DNA of 64,000 bases. It comes from Megalonaias nervosa. Its lineage: Eukaryota > Mollusca > Bivalvia > Unionida > Unionidae. The notes below the pieces were generated by a model that did no database searches, had not been told where the DNA came from, and was given only the letters and a program-made list of their open reading frames with translations. Position 1 is the stretch's first letter, and the number at the start of each line of letters is the position of its first letter. Below, one piece after another: positions 16,819-28,733 of the stretch. The position numbers and the translations under genes are program-made. The stretch lies in NCBI GenBank assembly GCA_016617855.1, contig JAECUM010017308.1:1-64000 (forward strand). Direction: 5' to 3'.

Positions 16819-17484
16819 ATGGATATAATTGACTTTTCTGCGACAAGAAAACAAGAGCCAGTAAAGCACCATCCAGCGTTACCAAATTCTATCAGAATGA
16901 TTATAATAGGTCCGTCCGGAAGTGGAAAAACGCAATTATTACTTAATCTAATAATGAGATGGCTGAAGTGGGATAAATTATATTTGATAGCGCCATCTGT
17001 AGATGATCAGCGATGTTACGAAGTACTTAAAGATTTTAATGAAAACGCAAAATTGTTGCATGAAGACAGTGAAGTCATAGACTTTATTACTGATATTGAT
17101 GAAGCGCCATCTGTAGATGATCTGGATGGATTCATTAATAACCTCGTGGTATACGATGATGTCATGCTGGACAAACAATCCAATCCAGCTCGGATATTTT
17201 CACGAGGCCGTCACAAAAACACAGACGTGATTTATGTTACACAGCGTTATACACAAATTCCAAAAGTGATCAGGGATAACTGTAACATTTTAGTTGTGTT
17301 CAACGGAGTTGATAATCATACGCTGCAAAATATTTATTATACTTGGTGTTCTGGGGACATGGATATGAACAAATTTAAAAATTTCTTTTCAAAAGCACAA
17401 GCTGCTCCCTTTGGTTTTGTAACAATAAATTTACATGATCCGAGGTCAAGATATCGTAACGGACTTGATACAATTTTTGGATAA
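16819..17484 (+). CDS. Packaging ATPase (A32/FtsK-HerA type)
   Basis: A 221-residue intact ATPase that would pump DNA into the capsid. Walker A is IIIGPSGSGKTQ (Gly-Lys-Thr near residues 37-39). Walker B is LVVYDDVM. A further conserved segment RGRHKNTDVIYVTQ has the Arg and Gln typical of A32-like and Polinton ATPases. The length is in the usual Polinton range (about 220-240). The stop is 6 bp before the right terminal repeat, so it is the last gene of the element, diverging from the PLA2 gene. Confidence 0.92.
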   Translation: MDIIDFSATRKQEPVKHHPALPNSIRMIIIGPSGSGKTQLLLNLIMRWLKWDKLYLIAPSVDDQRCYEVLKDFNENAKLLHEDSEVIDFITDIDEAPSVDDLDGFINNLVVYDDVMLDKQSNPARIFSRGRHKNTDVIYVTQRYTQIPKVIRDNCNILVVFNGVDNHTLQNIYYTWCSGDMDMNKFKNFFSKAQAAPFGFVTINLHDPRSRYRNGLDTIFG

Positions 17485-17490
17485 AAACCA

Positions 17491-17674
17491 TAGCAGCAGA
17501 GAGGGTGAACGACATACGCGTAGTGACCAGCACGTGAAAAAATCAGAAAAAATCTGGTCAATTAGAGAAGTTTTTACTGTTAAGGCAAAAACTTTTTTTT
17601 TAGCCTTCGTAGGAACCCTTAAATTTCAAAAATAAGGTCTCTGCAAAGTTGTAGGGTTCACCCTCCCTGCTGCT
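17491..17674 (-). repeat. Right terminal inverted repeat of the Polinton (184 bp)
   Basis: Reverse complement of 1247-1430 with one difference. It begins TAGCAGCAGAGAGGG at the inner edge and ends CCCTCCCTGCTGCT at the outer edge, followed by the GATGC duplication. Confidence 0.95.
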
Positions 17675-17679
17675 GATGC
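17675..17679. repeat. Right target-site duplication GATGC
   Basis: Identical to 1242-1246 and directly adjacent to the right terminal repeat. This gives an exact right boundary for the insertion. Confidence 0.75.
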
Positions 17680-19582
17680 TAACGATCCATTACCTACTCC
17701 CACTGAGATTAATAAAAGCTGGCGAACATGGACAGTGGTAGTGAAACTCACCAATCCGCTGTTTTCTGTTATCGTTATGTCTCTTGCTGCATGGATGCCA
17801 CCCAATCTGATTAAAACCAGATGTATAAAATGCTTTGTGGAGATATGATGAATGCTAATAAGAAGTCGTATTCTGCTGATCTTACGGTTTATCAATCAAT
17901 CACGGCATTCACATTTCTAAGCGACAGGTCATTCGGAACATATATTTAATAATGATAACTCCCAACACAAACTGTTACGCTTTATCTGATAGCTTACTAA
18001 TAATACGCTGACTGGCAATTGCAAAGGTCACCAAAACATTAACTTTTATCTATTTCTGTCAGATCTCCACATAGAACTGTGGAGATCCACCACACCTTGC
18101 ACGTATCAAAATCAGCCCACATTCCAGCTTTCTAATTCATTGCAGTACATCCGTTTTAAGTCTGAAATATGCAGATCAATATCTGTACTGTGCTAAATTT
18201 TATTTGGTATCCTAACTAACCTTGACCACACTTTTATCCCAGGCTGGTCTGGTAAAGAGAAAGTGCATAGTCTCTCTTCATATCGAGATTGTTGCTTTCA
18301 TGCTGAACTCATTTAACATTTGTATGACCTATAAAATACTACTTTGGTTTATGACATGGGGTAACCTTTCTGTGTCTTTTATCTTCTGCAAAGCATTTCT
18401 GAATATTTTGTTATTTTCTGCTCCACAATTATAGCATTTTATCAACTCTGTGTAATGGAGTAGGCATGTTTCAGTATCATCATGTTAGTGTGTTATTATT
18501 AAGGATTAGGAACATTCTGGGAGAGTAATAAGGAAATTGATCCAAAAGTTTGTGATCTAGGAATATGGGGAGGTTTTATGCAGTAGTATGGAACATGGTC
18601 CAGCAATAGTACTGATTTTTGTGTTGTTTTATGTACTAGCAAAGAAAGCACTCTAGCAGTGATGGCGACTTGGTGCTGTCTTATTCAGTAGTAAGGAAAC
18701 TGGTCCAGCAATCAGTAGGTGGTGTATGGGAGAGCTGGAATTATTCATTCAATTAGTCTTTGTTTTATTTGTTGTGCGTAGGTATAACCCACACCAAAAA
18801 TGTATTGTTGTAAACTGCACTTGGGACCCAGCTCTCTCTCTCTCTCTCGCTCTCGTCAGTCATCAGCTGCTGTATCTTCTATCACTATGTATCTTTTCTA
18901 AAATATTTCAATCGTTATTTTGTGTTTGCTTTGTTAGGGTGCCAACAGTGTTGACTTTATTTTATTTGTTATATCCCCACACGAGTTGCTTGATGATACA
19001 TTTTTTATGTTACTGCGCTATTTTATTTATTTTTTTTCTGTTGGGAAATGATCATAAACAAGCAAATGCTTGCTCTAGTTAACTCATATTTCTTCCTCAC
19101 CTTGAAAATTTAGTAATCTTACTGATCATCACAGTGAATATTTCCAGGAACTACTTGCTTTAATTTTTTGACAAACAGTTCAACTCATAAAAGGGTGTTT
19201 CGGTACAATGCCTTGAATTGTAAACGCACGGAACGCGTAATTTAAGGGTACAACTTATAGTTTTCACACCTCATTTGTCCTTCATCCACAATTATCAAAT
19301 TCCAGCACCTCCAGTTCTAAATTCCAGCACTAATTCCGCCCTAAACATTGCATGCATTTCATTGACTGTGTTGTTTGGTTACCATCAGATGAGTCGTTCA
19401 AATTTTTCAGCTTTTGACCTGTGCATAATCCGTGCTTTCGGACTTTTCCATCTCATTTTACATATTTTGATATTTATGGTGGCGTAGCTGAAGTCCTTCT
19501 GAGAAAACTCTGCACCCAACATAAAAACATAAAGGGCCAAAGGGCCAAAATGGAGGGAGAGAGTACAATGCAGCTCTGACTA

Positions 19583-20218
19583 TTTAAAGGAGTTTGATTC
19601 GGATCATGGCTGATTCGGACCATGTGAAATGTTATGAATTTCCGTCATATTGTCAAATTCACGATTTACTTCAATACAATATCATATCTCTATATATTCA
19701 GAAAATATTTATGACCCTATGTTTTCTTTGTTACAAATATGGAAAAGCCATTTTGGATTATATAAGAAAAATAGTAAACGTAACAGCTCATATTTATTAT
19801 GCCCTGATTTCGGTTATAAATTTATGACAATAATTTACATTCACGTTGTGGAAATGCTAGTATCTCTTCACCTAAGAATTATTATATGTGAATACAAATT
19901 GGAAATCAGCATTCTACATTCACTATTTTTGCAAAAATATGGTTAACTACTCAGACAAAATAGAAATATGTGTTTCATTGTATTTCCTTATTCACATGGT
20001 CTATACCAGCCTGGCATTTTGGATTCCAATCAGCACAGGCACTTGATTCCAGGGTAAACTAATGTGTACACTCACCAAGTGTTAATTGGTGAGTGTACAC
20101 AGTAGTTTACCCTGGAATCAAGTATTAATTGGTGAGTGTACACATTAGTTTACCCTGGAATCGAGTGCCTGTGTTAATTTGATTCGAATTAGAAATGGTC
20201 CGAATTAGCATTCTTTAA
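19583..20218. mobile_element. MITE-like element with subterminal inverted repeats
   Basis: The left end has TTAAAGGAGTTTGATTCGG and GATTCGGACCAT. The right end, read inversely, has TTTAAAGAATGCTAATTCGG and GGACCAT. Inside is a near-perfect palindrome (20032-20173). No coding frame of note. Boundaries are approximate. Confidence 0.45.
20032..20173. repeat. Palindrome with a triplicated arm
   Basis: The arm (key segment GGTAAACTAATGTGTACACT) lies at 20032-20077, then in inverse at 20088-20122 and again in inverse at 20130-20173. The outer pair extends through GCACAGGCACT with AGTGCCTGTG, one base differing. The middle copy is a partial duplicate of the right arm. Confidence 0.75.
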
Positions 20219-20254
20219 AAAAAAAAAAAAAATCAGCTCTTTTCCTGTTCCTCA

Positions 20255-20256
<2 letters not shown>

Positions 20257-20294
<38 letters not shown>
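20257..20294. repeat. (TTA)n microsatellite
   Basis: About twelve TTA/ATT units, preceded 30 bp upstream by an A-run. Other simple repeats in the window: (TA)n 21722-21757, 22473-22515 and 25369-25431, (AAT)n 30814-30848, (ATT)n 41169-41214, GTAG/GTAT 48868-48920. Confidence 0.9.
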
Positions 20295-20858
20295 GATACC
20301 GTCAGTCAGTTCATAATTCCTGTGAAACGTAATTGGTTCGGCTTTAAGACTTAGATATTTATTAATACTTTCAATTCCGACCTGTTCAAGACCGACTTGC
20401 ACGTCAGCGTCCGTATTAACCGCGAAGTCTTCCGGTAAACTGTTATGCCCAACAGTGTTACAAACATCCGTAACAAACACACACTCATCTGGTGGCGAGA
20501 AACGGATGTCTATTTGCAGCACAAATTCTACATTGTTCAAATACGAGTTCCATCTCCTTTGAACGATTAGTGTTTATGCACAAGTGGTGAGTGCAAAAAT
20601 AAAGAAAATGTTTACAGATCTGTCAAACGGATCGATCTATTCTTAAAATATATCAGTATGATGAGATCGACGTCTTACATGGCAATACCAATGTAATGGC
20701 AGCCTATTTTAATTTTAATGGCAACAAAAATTATAGGCAGCAAAGTCCAAATAATCATCTGACACAAGTGTTATCACAAATATAATACCCCACCCACTAC
20801 CCAGGTATTAAGGTATCAATATGCATCTGTCTATTCATCATTCATGGTAATGATCACA

Positions 20859-21024
20859 GGCTTATTACAAAGAAAATTAGGAGTATCCGTCAGTGAATTT
20901 AGAGCTGGGGGTGAAATGGGATTCCAACCTGTAGCAAGTGTTATATTGTTACATGTTGGACCCTCCCCCACCCCCCAGCTATTAGTATTTTGATGGATAC
21001 TCCTAATTTTCTTTGTAACGAGCC
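20859..21024. mobile_element. 166-bp MITE with 34-bp terminal inverted repeats
   Basis: The left arm 20859-20892 (GGCTTATTACAAAGAAAATT then AGGAGTATCCGTCA) pairs with the right arm 20991-21024, with three mismatches. The 98-bp centre includes a C-rich stretch. No coding capacity. Confidence 0.75.
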
Positions 21025-21718
21025 CCAGTGGCCAAGATTCGGAACCAATGTCTTTCTTGTATATCCCTCTTGATATATGGGTGATTTCGAGTGTTGTTAT
21101 GCCAGATGCCTTTTATGCCAGAGTCTTGCAAGCCATAAGTCATTCATCTTGTGTCGGGATAGAATAATCAGGGTGCATAGGGACAACAGAAAATTAATGC
21201 CGGGAAAATGAAAGTCCATTTGGGCAGCTGAAAGTATTATGAAGAAAAAATATATGTTAAAAATCCTAATGGAATTTATTTATTTTCCAGCAACAAATGT
21301 GATCATTAAGTTGTTCGTTTGGGTGCCTACAGAAAGATGCCTGAATTGCCTTCATATCATTTGGTATTCGAGTACTGTCAGTAAGATGCCATATCAATCC
21401 TCATTTGCTGGGTACTAATTATCTGAGTAAGTAATCATCTCATACTATGTCCCTCTCAGTTACCAATAAAGAAATGAGACTTCAAGTGAATATTTATCTT
21501 TTAATTTAATGATTATTAGATTATCCTTTTGCTCTTCACTTACTGACTTAAGTGTCAAGTATAGATTGCTAACGTTGTAAACTTGCAAACACTGCCTGAG
21601 AGTTTTTACTTTCAGTTTGCAGCACTATATTGTTACAGACTGAACATGAGCATAAATGATGTTTAACTATTGAACCTGTCCTTTTCAGACTGTTCAGTAC
21701 TGAAATCTGTATAAACCA

Positions 21719-21759
<41 letters not shown>

Positions 21760-22470
21760 GTTAAATTAATGATCAGTGTATCACTTATCTGACACTTTTT
21801 CCATATTGATACAAGAGGTGAAGAATCTATACAAAATGATACCCTATATGAGTTACATTAATCTTCAGCAGTCATGAATTATTTCATTCTTTAAATTGAA
21901 AATTTGTCTGAGACAGCCATAGCAGGAACATACCATTATTTCTGTCAGTAAAAAAAATAAAGAACTACTCATCTTTTGACAAATTAACAAACACAAGGTG
22001 GCCAACTTGCATGGTTTAAAATATGCCTCCCATGTCCTAACCCCATTAATTCCATGCTGAATTTTTCATCCTGTCAGCATGCTCAGCCACTGATAACAAA
22101 TGTCAGCAAAAAGAAGACGTCCCAGATCTGTTCCCTTGTATGATTTAAGTACTGATCGTTTAATAACCACATTACCTGAAGCTTCTCTGTTGCTTCGTGT
22201 CTGGTCTACTTGCATCGAATTTAAGGGCTATACTTTTGGTATGTCATGCAGAGAAATGTATCACACCTGATTGTGTCTGGTGTTTTTGTTGGTTTTGTTT
22301 TTCAAATCCAGAGCAAAACAATAACCACCAATCAGAACTAATTATTCACTGTGTCACACACCAGAAGTATTGGCATCCTAACTAGGTCAGTTCAGATATA
22401 AAGCAATATAAAATTTTGTGAAGTGTTTAAATAGTATGTGGGGAAAAAATTTGTAATGTTACTTTTATGT

Positions 22471-22517
<47 letters not shown>

Positions 22518-25368
22518 CACCTACTGAACATGCCAATGTGAGAAAAGAAAAAATATTGACAGAATTGGCAAGTGGACATAATCCAAACCACACAGGTTAG
22601 AGTCACCTTGTTAATTTGTAGAAGGGTGGTTTGGTTGGCAACAGTTTCTTTTTTCACTGGCAGAATGAGTGTTTGTGGTCACAGCAGTTGTTTTGCATCT
22701 GCAAGAACTACAGTATGAAGGATTTAGTCATTAGTCAAATCTGCTCACATACTTGGACTTGTTGATAAGATTTCCTTGCATGAGGAAATTGCAGTTTCTT
22801 CTTTTCTTTAAGATAGCACTAAATTGCCTTCCAAATTTAAGTGAAGACATGTACCTGAACAAATGGAGCAGTCTTAAATGGCCTAAAAGTTTGAATGAAA
22901 ATCACTGACATGTAACAGGTAGTTTGTTTGGAAGTACTTTTTTAATCTTTTCAAGGATGAGAATGCAGCACTCAAAAATAATTTTTTTAGACACAGGCCC
23001 AGGCCTAGTGACTAACAAAAAATCACAATCACTGTCTCAAATTCCTTAAACCCTAACTCCAATTTCCATATGTCCAAAATTGACCTATTTAGTTTTACTA
23101 TTATTTGTCACACAGCATTGCAGTTGCTACAGTTCAAATATGAAAAGATAAAAGCAAATTCATATTAAACAGACTTTTGTATTTATTCAGATCTCAGAAT
23201 ATTTCACATATGGGTAAAGCAATATTTTCCTCCATGTTCTGACATCAGCCATTGTCTAATTGCTCTATTGATGTCCTCCGTACTCACTGGATCAGCTCAT
23301 TAGCATCTGAAGTGTGTCTTGCTTTCTACAGTTTTGCTTTATACTTTTGTTTTCATTCTTGGCGCTGCTTAATATGTTTAACCAGTGTTGCATGACATTA
23401 GTGTAAACATGAGCAAGGGACAACTCAATTACGATTCATTAAATTTTAACTTGAAACATCTTGAATGATGCCATAACAATTAAACAAGACCATTTAAAAT
23501 CAAACCAAAATATTTAAATATTTCTGCCACAATCATTGTTTTGTCAGTTTTCCCTTTTTATGTCATGTCTGCCAAAGGACAGACAGTTTTTAATCAAAGA
23601 CTTGAAAGCCATCATGGAACACATTTGGTTCTTTTTATTACTTATAATAACTCAGAAAATATCCAGCCTTTGATCTAAACTCTCCAGATTACATCAGTAA
23701 AGTAATCATTACTCAGACATGCATCATTGTACTGATTGCAGTGACTGCTGGTCCATTCTGGTACCCACTAGACTGGTTCAGGTTGGTTTCTGTAATGCAT
23801 ATAAATGCAGAAATTGGTATTTTGTCCTACCTTCAGTAGACTCATATGTATGCTAAAGTCAAGTGAGCACTAGTTATTAGTAACCCAGGCAATCAGTTCC
23901 CCATTCATAGGTTACATGCCTCGACTTGTACACAAAGTTTACAGCTTTCAATGGAAGTATGGTCAGTAGATGATCTTCAGATGGCTAAGGGGCCCACATG
24001 GAGATTATTATTAGTAATTTCCTACTCTTTTAAAATCTTGAAAATAAATTTCTGCATTTCATCTGTGCAATTGAAATTTTCTCATGCAGATTTTTACAAG
24101 CCTGATGTGCACCTCACTTAGAATACAGGAGGGGTCTGATCTGAAATTAGAGGGGTCCTGGGCATCGGGCTATCAGATGTTTTGACCAATTGAATGGCAT
24201 ATGAACAGATGATTAGCATATGTATATATGTAATCTGCTTAATAGAAATACAACAATTATGTCAACACATATAAAATAACACCACCCCACCACTGATAGA
24301 ATTTTTAAAGATGAAAGACCATCATAATATGTCATATCATAGACTGTATTGGAATCATATCAATACATGACAGAGGTGTATCATTTCACCTGTATATCTA
24401 AGTATCTTTATGTTTAAAAAAATTACTGATCTTTAGAGATTAAGTATATTTCATGTTTTGTTTAAATTTTATAAAGTATTTTAAATGAACTGGTATTATT
24501 TGCCCATGACCAGTGCATGACTAAAACACTTTCATAGATGCTTGCATTGAATAGAATGATTATAATGGTTTGTGTGATTGAAATGGGTTTCTATCAAATG
24601 AAAGATTGATTCATCATTCATTTACTGAATATTTCTTCTCAGAATACACCATGTAATACAACCAAATATCCATCTTTTTTCAGTATTAATCAATGTGATA
24701 CAGTGTGAAGATTTGTTAATCCGGTTCTTGACAAGTTGGATTCAGGTAATTGACACTGGCTTGTTGTTATAACAACTGCCCAGATTAAAGCATTTCAGAA
24801 TGCAGTACTGTGAGTGTGGATACATGTACTGACTCAAATTTTGTCAAGAAAGAAGCACATATAAATGTTTACTGCAAAATAGTTGCCAAGTTGGACATGC
24901 TTTTATTGAAGTGAAAGTGCTTGGCAGCTACTCCAAGGTGTCCGAACAGTTGATTTTTCTAGTGTTGTGCAATTTTTTTTACCCTAATCAATCAAAGACA
25001 TTGTATTTACAGGGCTCTTAGGGGCCCAAGGATCAAGGTCAAATACATGTGAAATTCTTAAAGGATGCACTGATTCTCTCTTTAGAGCATCCTCATGATG
25101 CACCTCATTTTCCCAGAATACTCCCTCTTGTCATAGTTTGGTCAGCCATGTCCAGTCTGCAGAATAGTTAAAGGCTAGACTTAAGTCTACATGCAGACAT
25201 AATTGTGTGACAAATTAATGGTTAATCCTTATCATTGTAGTTATCTTGCAAAAAGGACTGTTCTGCTTAAGGCTACCCTGATGTAATTAAAGAAACCTTG
25301 TAATACTATGTAAGCACCTGGGATTGATTGGCAAATAAATGATAACCTGTTTGCATAGAATGAATATA

Positions 25369-25374
25369 GATATA

Positions 25375-25431
<57 letters not shown>
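25369..25431. repeat. (TA)n microsatellite
   Basis: A 63-bp run of alternating T and A, the longest such run in the host part, lying about 500 bp before the first zinc-finger exon. Confidence 0.9.
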
Positions 25432-25433
<2 letters not shown>

Positions 25434-25925
25434 GACAGTGTGATGCCAGGTGTTTATATGTCTCAATTTAACATTCTATTTACTGAAAAATATTTTATTT
25501 TTAGTGTGATATTATAAATGTATAAGAATTCAAACCTGATCGTATTAAAATGATGAGAATGTGCTTTTTCATTTTCTTTTTTATCCTTTTGAAAGTTAGG
25601 GACTCCCAAGTTCATGCCTGGGACTCTCAGAAATGAGCTAGGGACTGCAAAGTTCCATGAGTGAAGAGTCCAGGACTCTTCATCCTGAAACTCAGTTGAA
25701 AGCCCAGAAATAATCAAATGTCATTCAGTTAAAGGAAATGCTGTTTGACCAAATCAGGATAACACTAATACACAGACTGGCCTGTGAGATTCTTTATAAA
25801 AATCATTTCTTAGTCAGTTAAAGCATGCAACATTATTTGGACATAAGTATTTTGGGACAATAAATAAACTATCCATAATTTTTTATGTATGAATTCTGTT
25901 AGTTTTCTAAATATGTTCATTTCAG

Positions 25926-26063
25926 TGCTCGTAGAATATAAGATGGATTCCTACTTGATCCTGTTGTACGTAACATTGGAACAGGAGAATGCAATCCAGT
26001 CTTTGTTCAAACAGAGGGAATGGCTATACAACAGGATGAAATTCACAAAGACTGATAATAAAG
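25926..26063 (+). CDS. Internal or 5' coding exon of zinc-finger gene copy 1
   Basis: A 138-bp exon bounded by ATTTCAG before it and the donor GGTACC after it (GT at 26064). It encodes a short helical segment including MDSYLILLYVTLEQENAI and FKQREWLYNRMKF. The copy at 46502-46639 is highly similar in DNA and protein and has the same splice positions, good evidence for a real exon. It ends in phase 1, matching the phase of the terminal exon at 28734. The ATG inside it could be the start codon, or an upstream exon may exist. No known domain recognised. Confidence 0.7.
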
Positions 26064-28733
26064 GTACCTCAAATCTATCTTCTTTATGGCTTACTTTTCA
26101 CTCAAATAGGACTGCTACAAGGTAAATAACAGAATATTCTTTAGCTTGGAAGCTAAAAGTTTCTATATCTCTTTAACTATGGTAAATATTGCATGCAACA
26201 AGCTTAATATAGTACACATGTTCTTTTGATAAACCATCCTGCAGTGGTGAACGATTAATCTGCCCACACTAGGTACACCTTGGACCTGGCATCGTGGTCA
26301 CTGATTTTTATTTATGATCCATTTTACACTTATTATATATTTTCTGATTATATTGTTGTAACAAGATAACCGGGTTGGGGTTGGATTTATAATGAAACAC
26401 TAATGATGGCTGATACAAATACAATGTTTATCGTGCATGTATAAGATCCAGTTATTGGACAAATTAACACAATAACACAAGTAAATGACCTTACATATTA
26501 CAAGGACAGCGGTTAATGATTCACAGTAATTTCACACAACGAAAAGAATGATGTGTTTTACTCAAATAGTAAAAATTAAGTCCTTTGCTCATATAGTAAA
26601 AATGATGTTTTCACAGAAATAATGAAAAATGATGTACTTTACTCAAATAGTAAAGTGATGTAAAAATGGGACAGGTATCATACAATATAGCTTTACAGTC
26701 CCAAAACACTGGATATAACAAACCGCCAAATTAGCCCACGGCTGAAAGAATACCTGTATGGAGTTACACAAAACACTCTGTCACTAGAATACTTGGCTAC
26801 CAGTCACACTGGTTAATCAAGCAGTCAGCTTTACAGGTGATCACAGACCACCATTCAATCACTTGGTCAGTCAGGCAATCAGCACCCACCAATCAGTCAG
26901 CAACGTCCGATCACCTGCTACTCAACCAGCAAAACACTGTTCAATCAGCTCTAAGGCTGATATTCAACTAGCTCTATTATCAGCTCTATGGCTGCTATGG
27001 TCAGCTTTACAGCTGCTATGGTCAATTGTATGGTCAGCTCTACAGCTGCTACCCCGTCAACTCTGATCACTGTGGTCAGTGCTACAGCTGCTATGGTCAG
27101 CTTTATGGTTAGCTCTACAGCTGCTACCCCGTCAATTCTGATCAGCTGAAAATAAATCTAACCATGTACTAAGAATGACACAGGCATATACGATAACACA
27201 TAATGACGTTATATACGGTAAGCTATGTAAATTACATTATCAGCACAACATTACAAAGCAATAAACAGGTTCAGAAGTGAACCTACCTGTGTCTGATAAG
27301 AATCCTATGGTAATAAACGGTTCTTAATGAAATGCAACTTTATTGCGAATATAGCTCTCCTGTTAAGTCACATACAAGAATAGAAAATATTTGCATTATA
27401 CTACGCAAGCCAGAGCTACACAGAAAATATACAAAAATAAATGCGATAGTACAATAGTTATAACCTCTAATAATACATAAGAAATTAATAAATAACTCAC
27501 ATACCTCTACAGCTGGAGATCTGCAAGTCCTTAAGTAGACTGCTCACTGACAAGATGTTTCCGTAGTGTAATGTTTTCGTCTACAGTGAGGTATTTATGC
27601 ACATACGATGTGCGCTTGATGAATATCGGTTTTTCACATCAAAAGCACTTCACACATGCAGCATAGGATGAACTGAACTCACTGTTTCGAAATATTGTAC
27701 AATATACATAAATCACCCTCGGGCATCGTTGTACACAAAAAACAAAACCTGAGTACATGCGTTTAATAAGTAACACAGGGATTTATTCAATTCTGTGACA
27801 ATTGTTTTATTGTATTTTCAGCCAGATTTTAAATTCTTTTTCATTTTTAAGATTCAAAATAAATAATTATAAACATTACTGATTCTTTTATAATAAATGC
27901 CACTAATGTTAAATGATAGCATGTATGTAGAAATACTGGGTATGATACATCCTGGTTACAAGACATCCTGCTTACAAGACGTCCTGTTTACAAAATTATG
28001 TGCTAGTCTTCCACCCCCCCACCCCCACCCACAAATTATAGTTCATTAACTAACAATATATTATCATTTAATACATGATAAAAAAAGATTTATCTTTGAG
28101 CTAATAGAATCATTTTATCAGCCTAGCTCAATGGGTCCTTGTGTCATTTCTGTAACATAATGACAATTAAATGATGAAGTAGCTTGTGCTCCAACATGGA
28201 GATAACATTTTTACTGTCAGTTAGAATCACAGAATTTTTCCAAGGGGTGTGGGTTGTTTAAGTTTAAATTTAAAAGGCTTAGTTTGTTTTACTCTTTACA
28301 GAATGGGCACAGTTAAACAATTTTTTTCATCAAAATGTATTTTATTCTTGTAAATCATTTCCAAAGATTTACAACGGAATCATACAAAGATATTATTGTT
28401 ATTATTATTATTATTATCATATATCTTTGCACAGTCAAATAATACATGGAGACAGGAAATAGCCAGTCCATTTCAATAACAATAGCACACAAATGTTATC
28501 ATTTAGAAAAAGATATAAACAACAATATGGTCTACATAATGCTGTATCATCTGTTGGTCCGAAAACAATATGGCCAAACATGCATTGCCTTGTGGGTAAA
28601 TGACATCCTATAATATTTACAGAATACACGGGCTTGCTGAACAGTGCTATGCACTTCTGTTTGTGAGGGAATTTGTGAACTAATAATTGTCATTTATTCC
28701 ATTAATGGTTTACATGAGGCATTTTTGTTTCAG
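26064..28733. other. Intron of zinc-finger gene copy 1, repeat-bearing
   Basis: About 2.7 kb between the two exons. It contains short repeats of TTACTCAAATAGTAAA (26550-26660), a Gln-codon-like CAGCTG-rich repeat region (26936-27150) with two copies of a roughly 70-bp block ending GCTGCTACCCCGTCAA, and a C-rich run (28010-28030). No other exon seen. The repeat-rich part 26250-27780 may be an unrecognised mobile element. Confidence 0.5.
26936..27150. repeat. CAGCTG-rich repeat cluster
   Basis: Repeated units such as GTCAGCTCTACAGCTGCTAT, with a longer duplicated block (CAGCTCTACAGCTGCTACCC followed by CGTCAA and TCTGATCA). The unit is itself partly palindromic around CAGCTG. Confidence 0.6.

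Larger units (their letters stand above)
1247..17674. mobile_element. Complete Polinton/Maverick-type virus-like element
   Basis: This 16,428-bp unit is bounded by 184-bp inverted repeats (183 of 184 positions agree by eye) that start with AG, and by a 5-bp direct duplication. It encodes a retroviral-type integrase, an A32/FtsK-like packaging ATPase, an adenain-like protease, a double-jelly-roll-type capsid protein, a penton-like protein, a fibre-like protein, a PLA2 protein and a PolB-like/helicase fusion. That set is the signature of Polintons and the related adintoviruses. Rightward virion genes fill the left half; replication, integration and packaging genes fill the right third, partly leftward. 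The near-identical repeats suggest a young insertion, yet three genes carry breaks, so this copy is probably not fully functional as read. Confidence 0.93.
17680..25925. other. Host intergenic or intronic DNA, repeats only
   Basis: No credible coding exon seen. Contents: a small hairpin (18061-18087, GATCTCCACAT with its complement), a palindromic MITE (19583-20218), a TTA microsatellite (20257-20294), a short MITE (20859-21024), and TA microsatellites at 21722-21757, 22473-22515 and 25369-25431. The remainder is AT-rich sequence without recognisable features. The first exon(s) of the zinc-finger gene may lie here but I cannot point to them. Confidence 0.55.

Noticed and set aside
18726..19082. 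118-codon hydrophobic open frame
   Set aside because: AT/TTT-rich chance frame with a CTCT microsatellite inside; no family resemblance.
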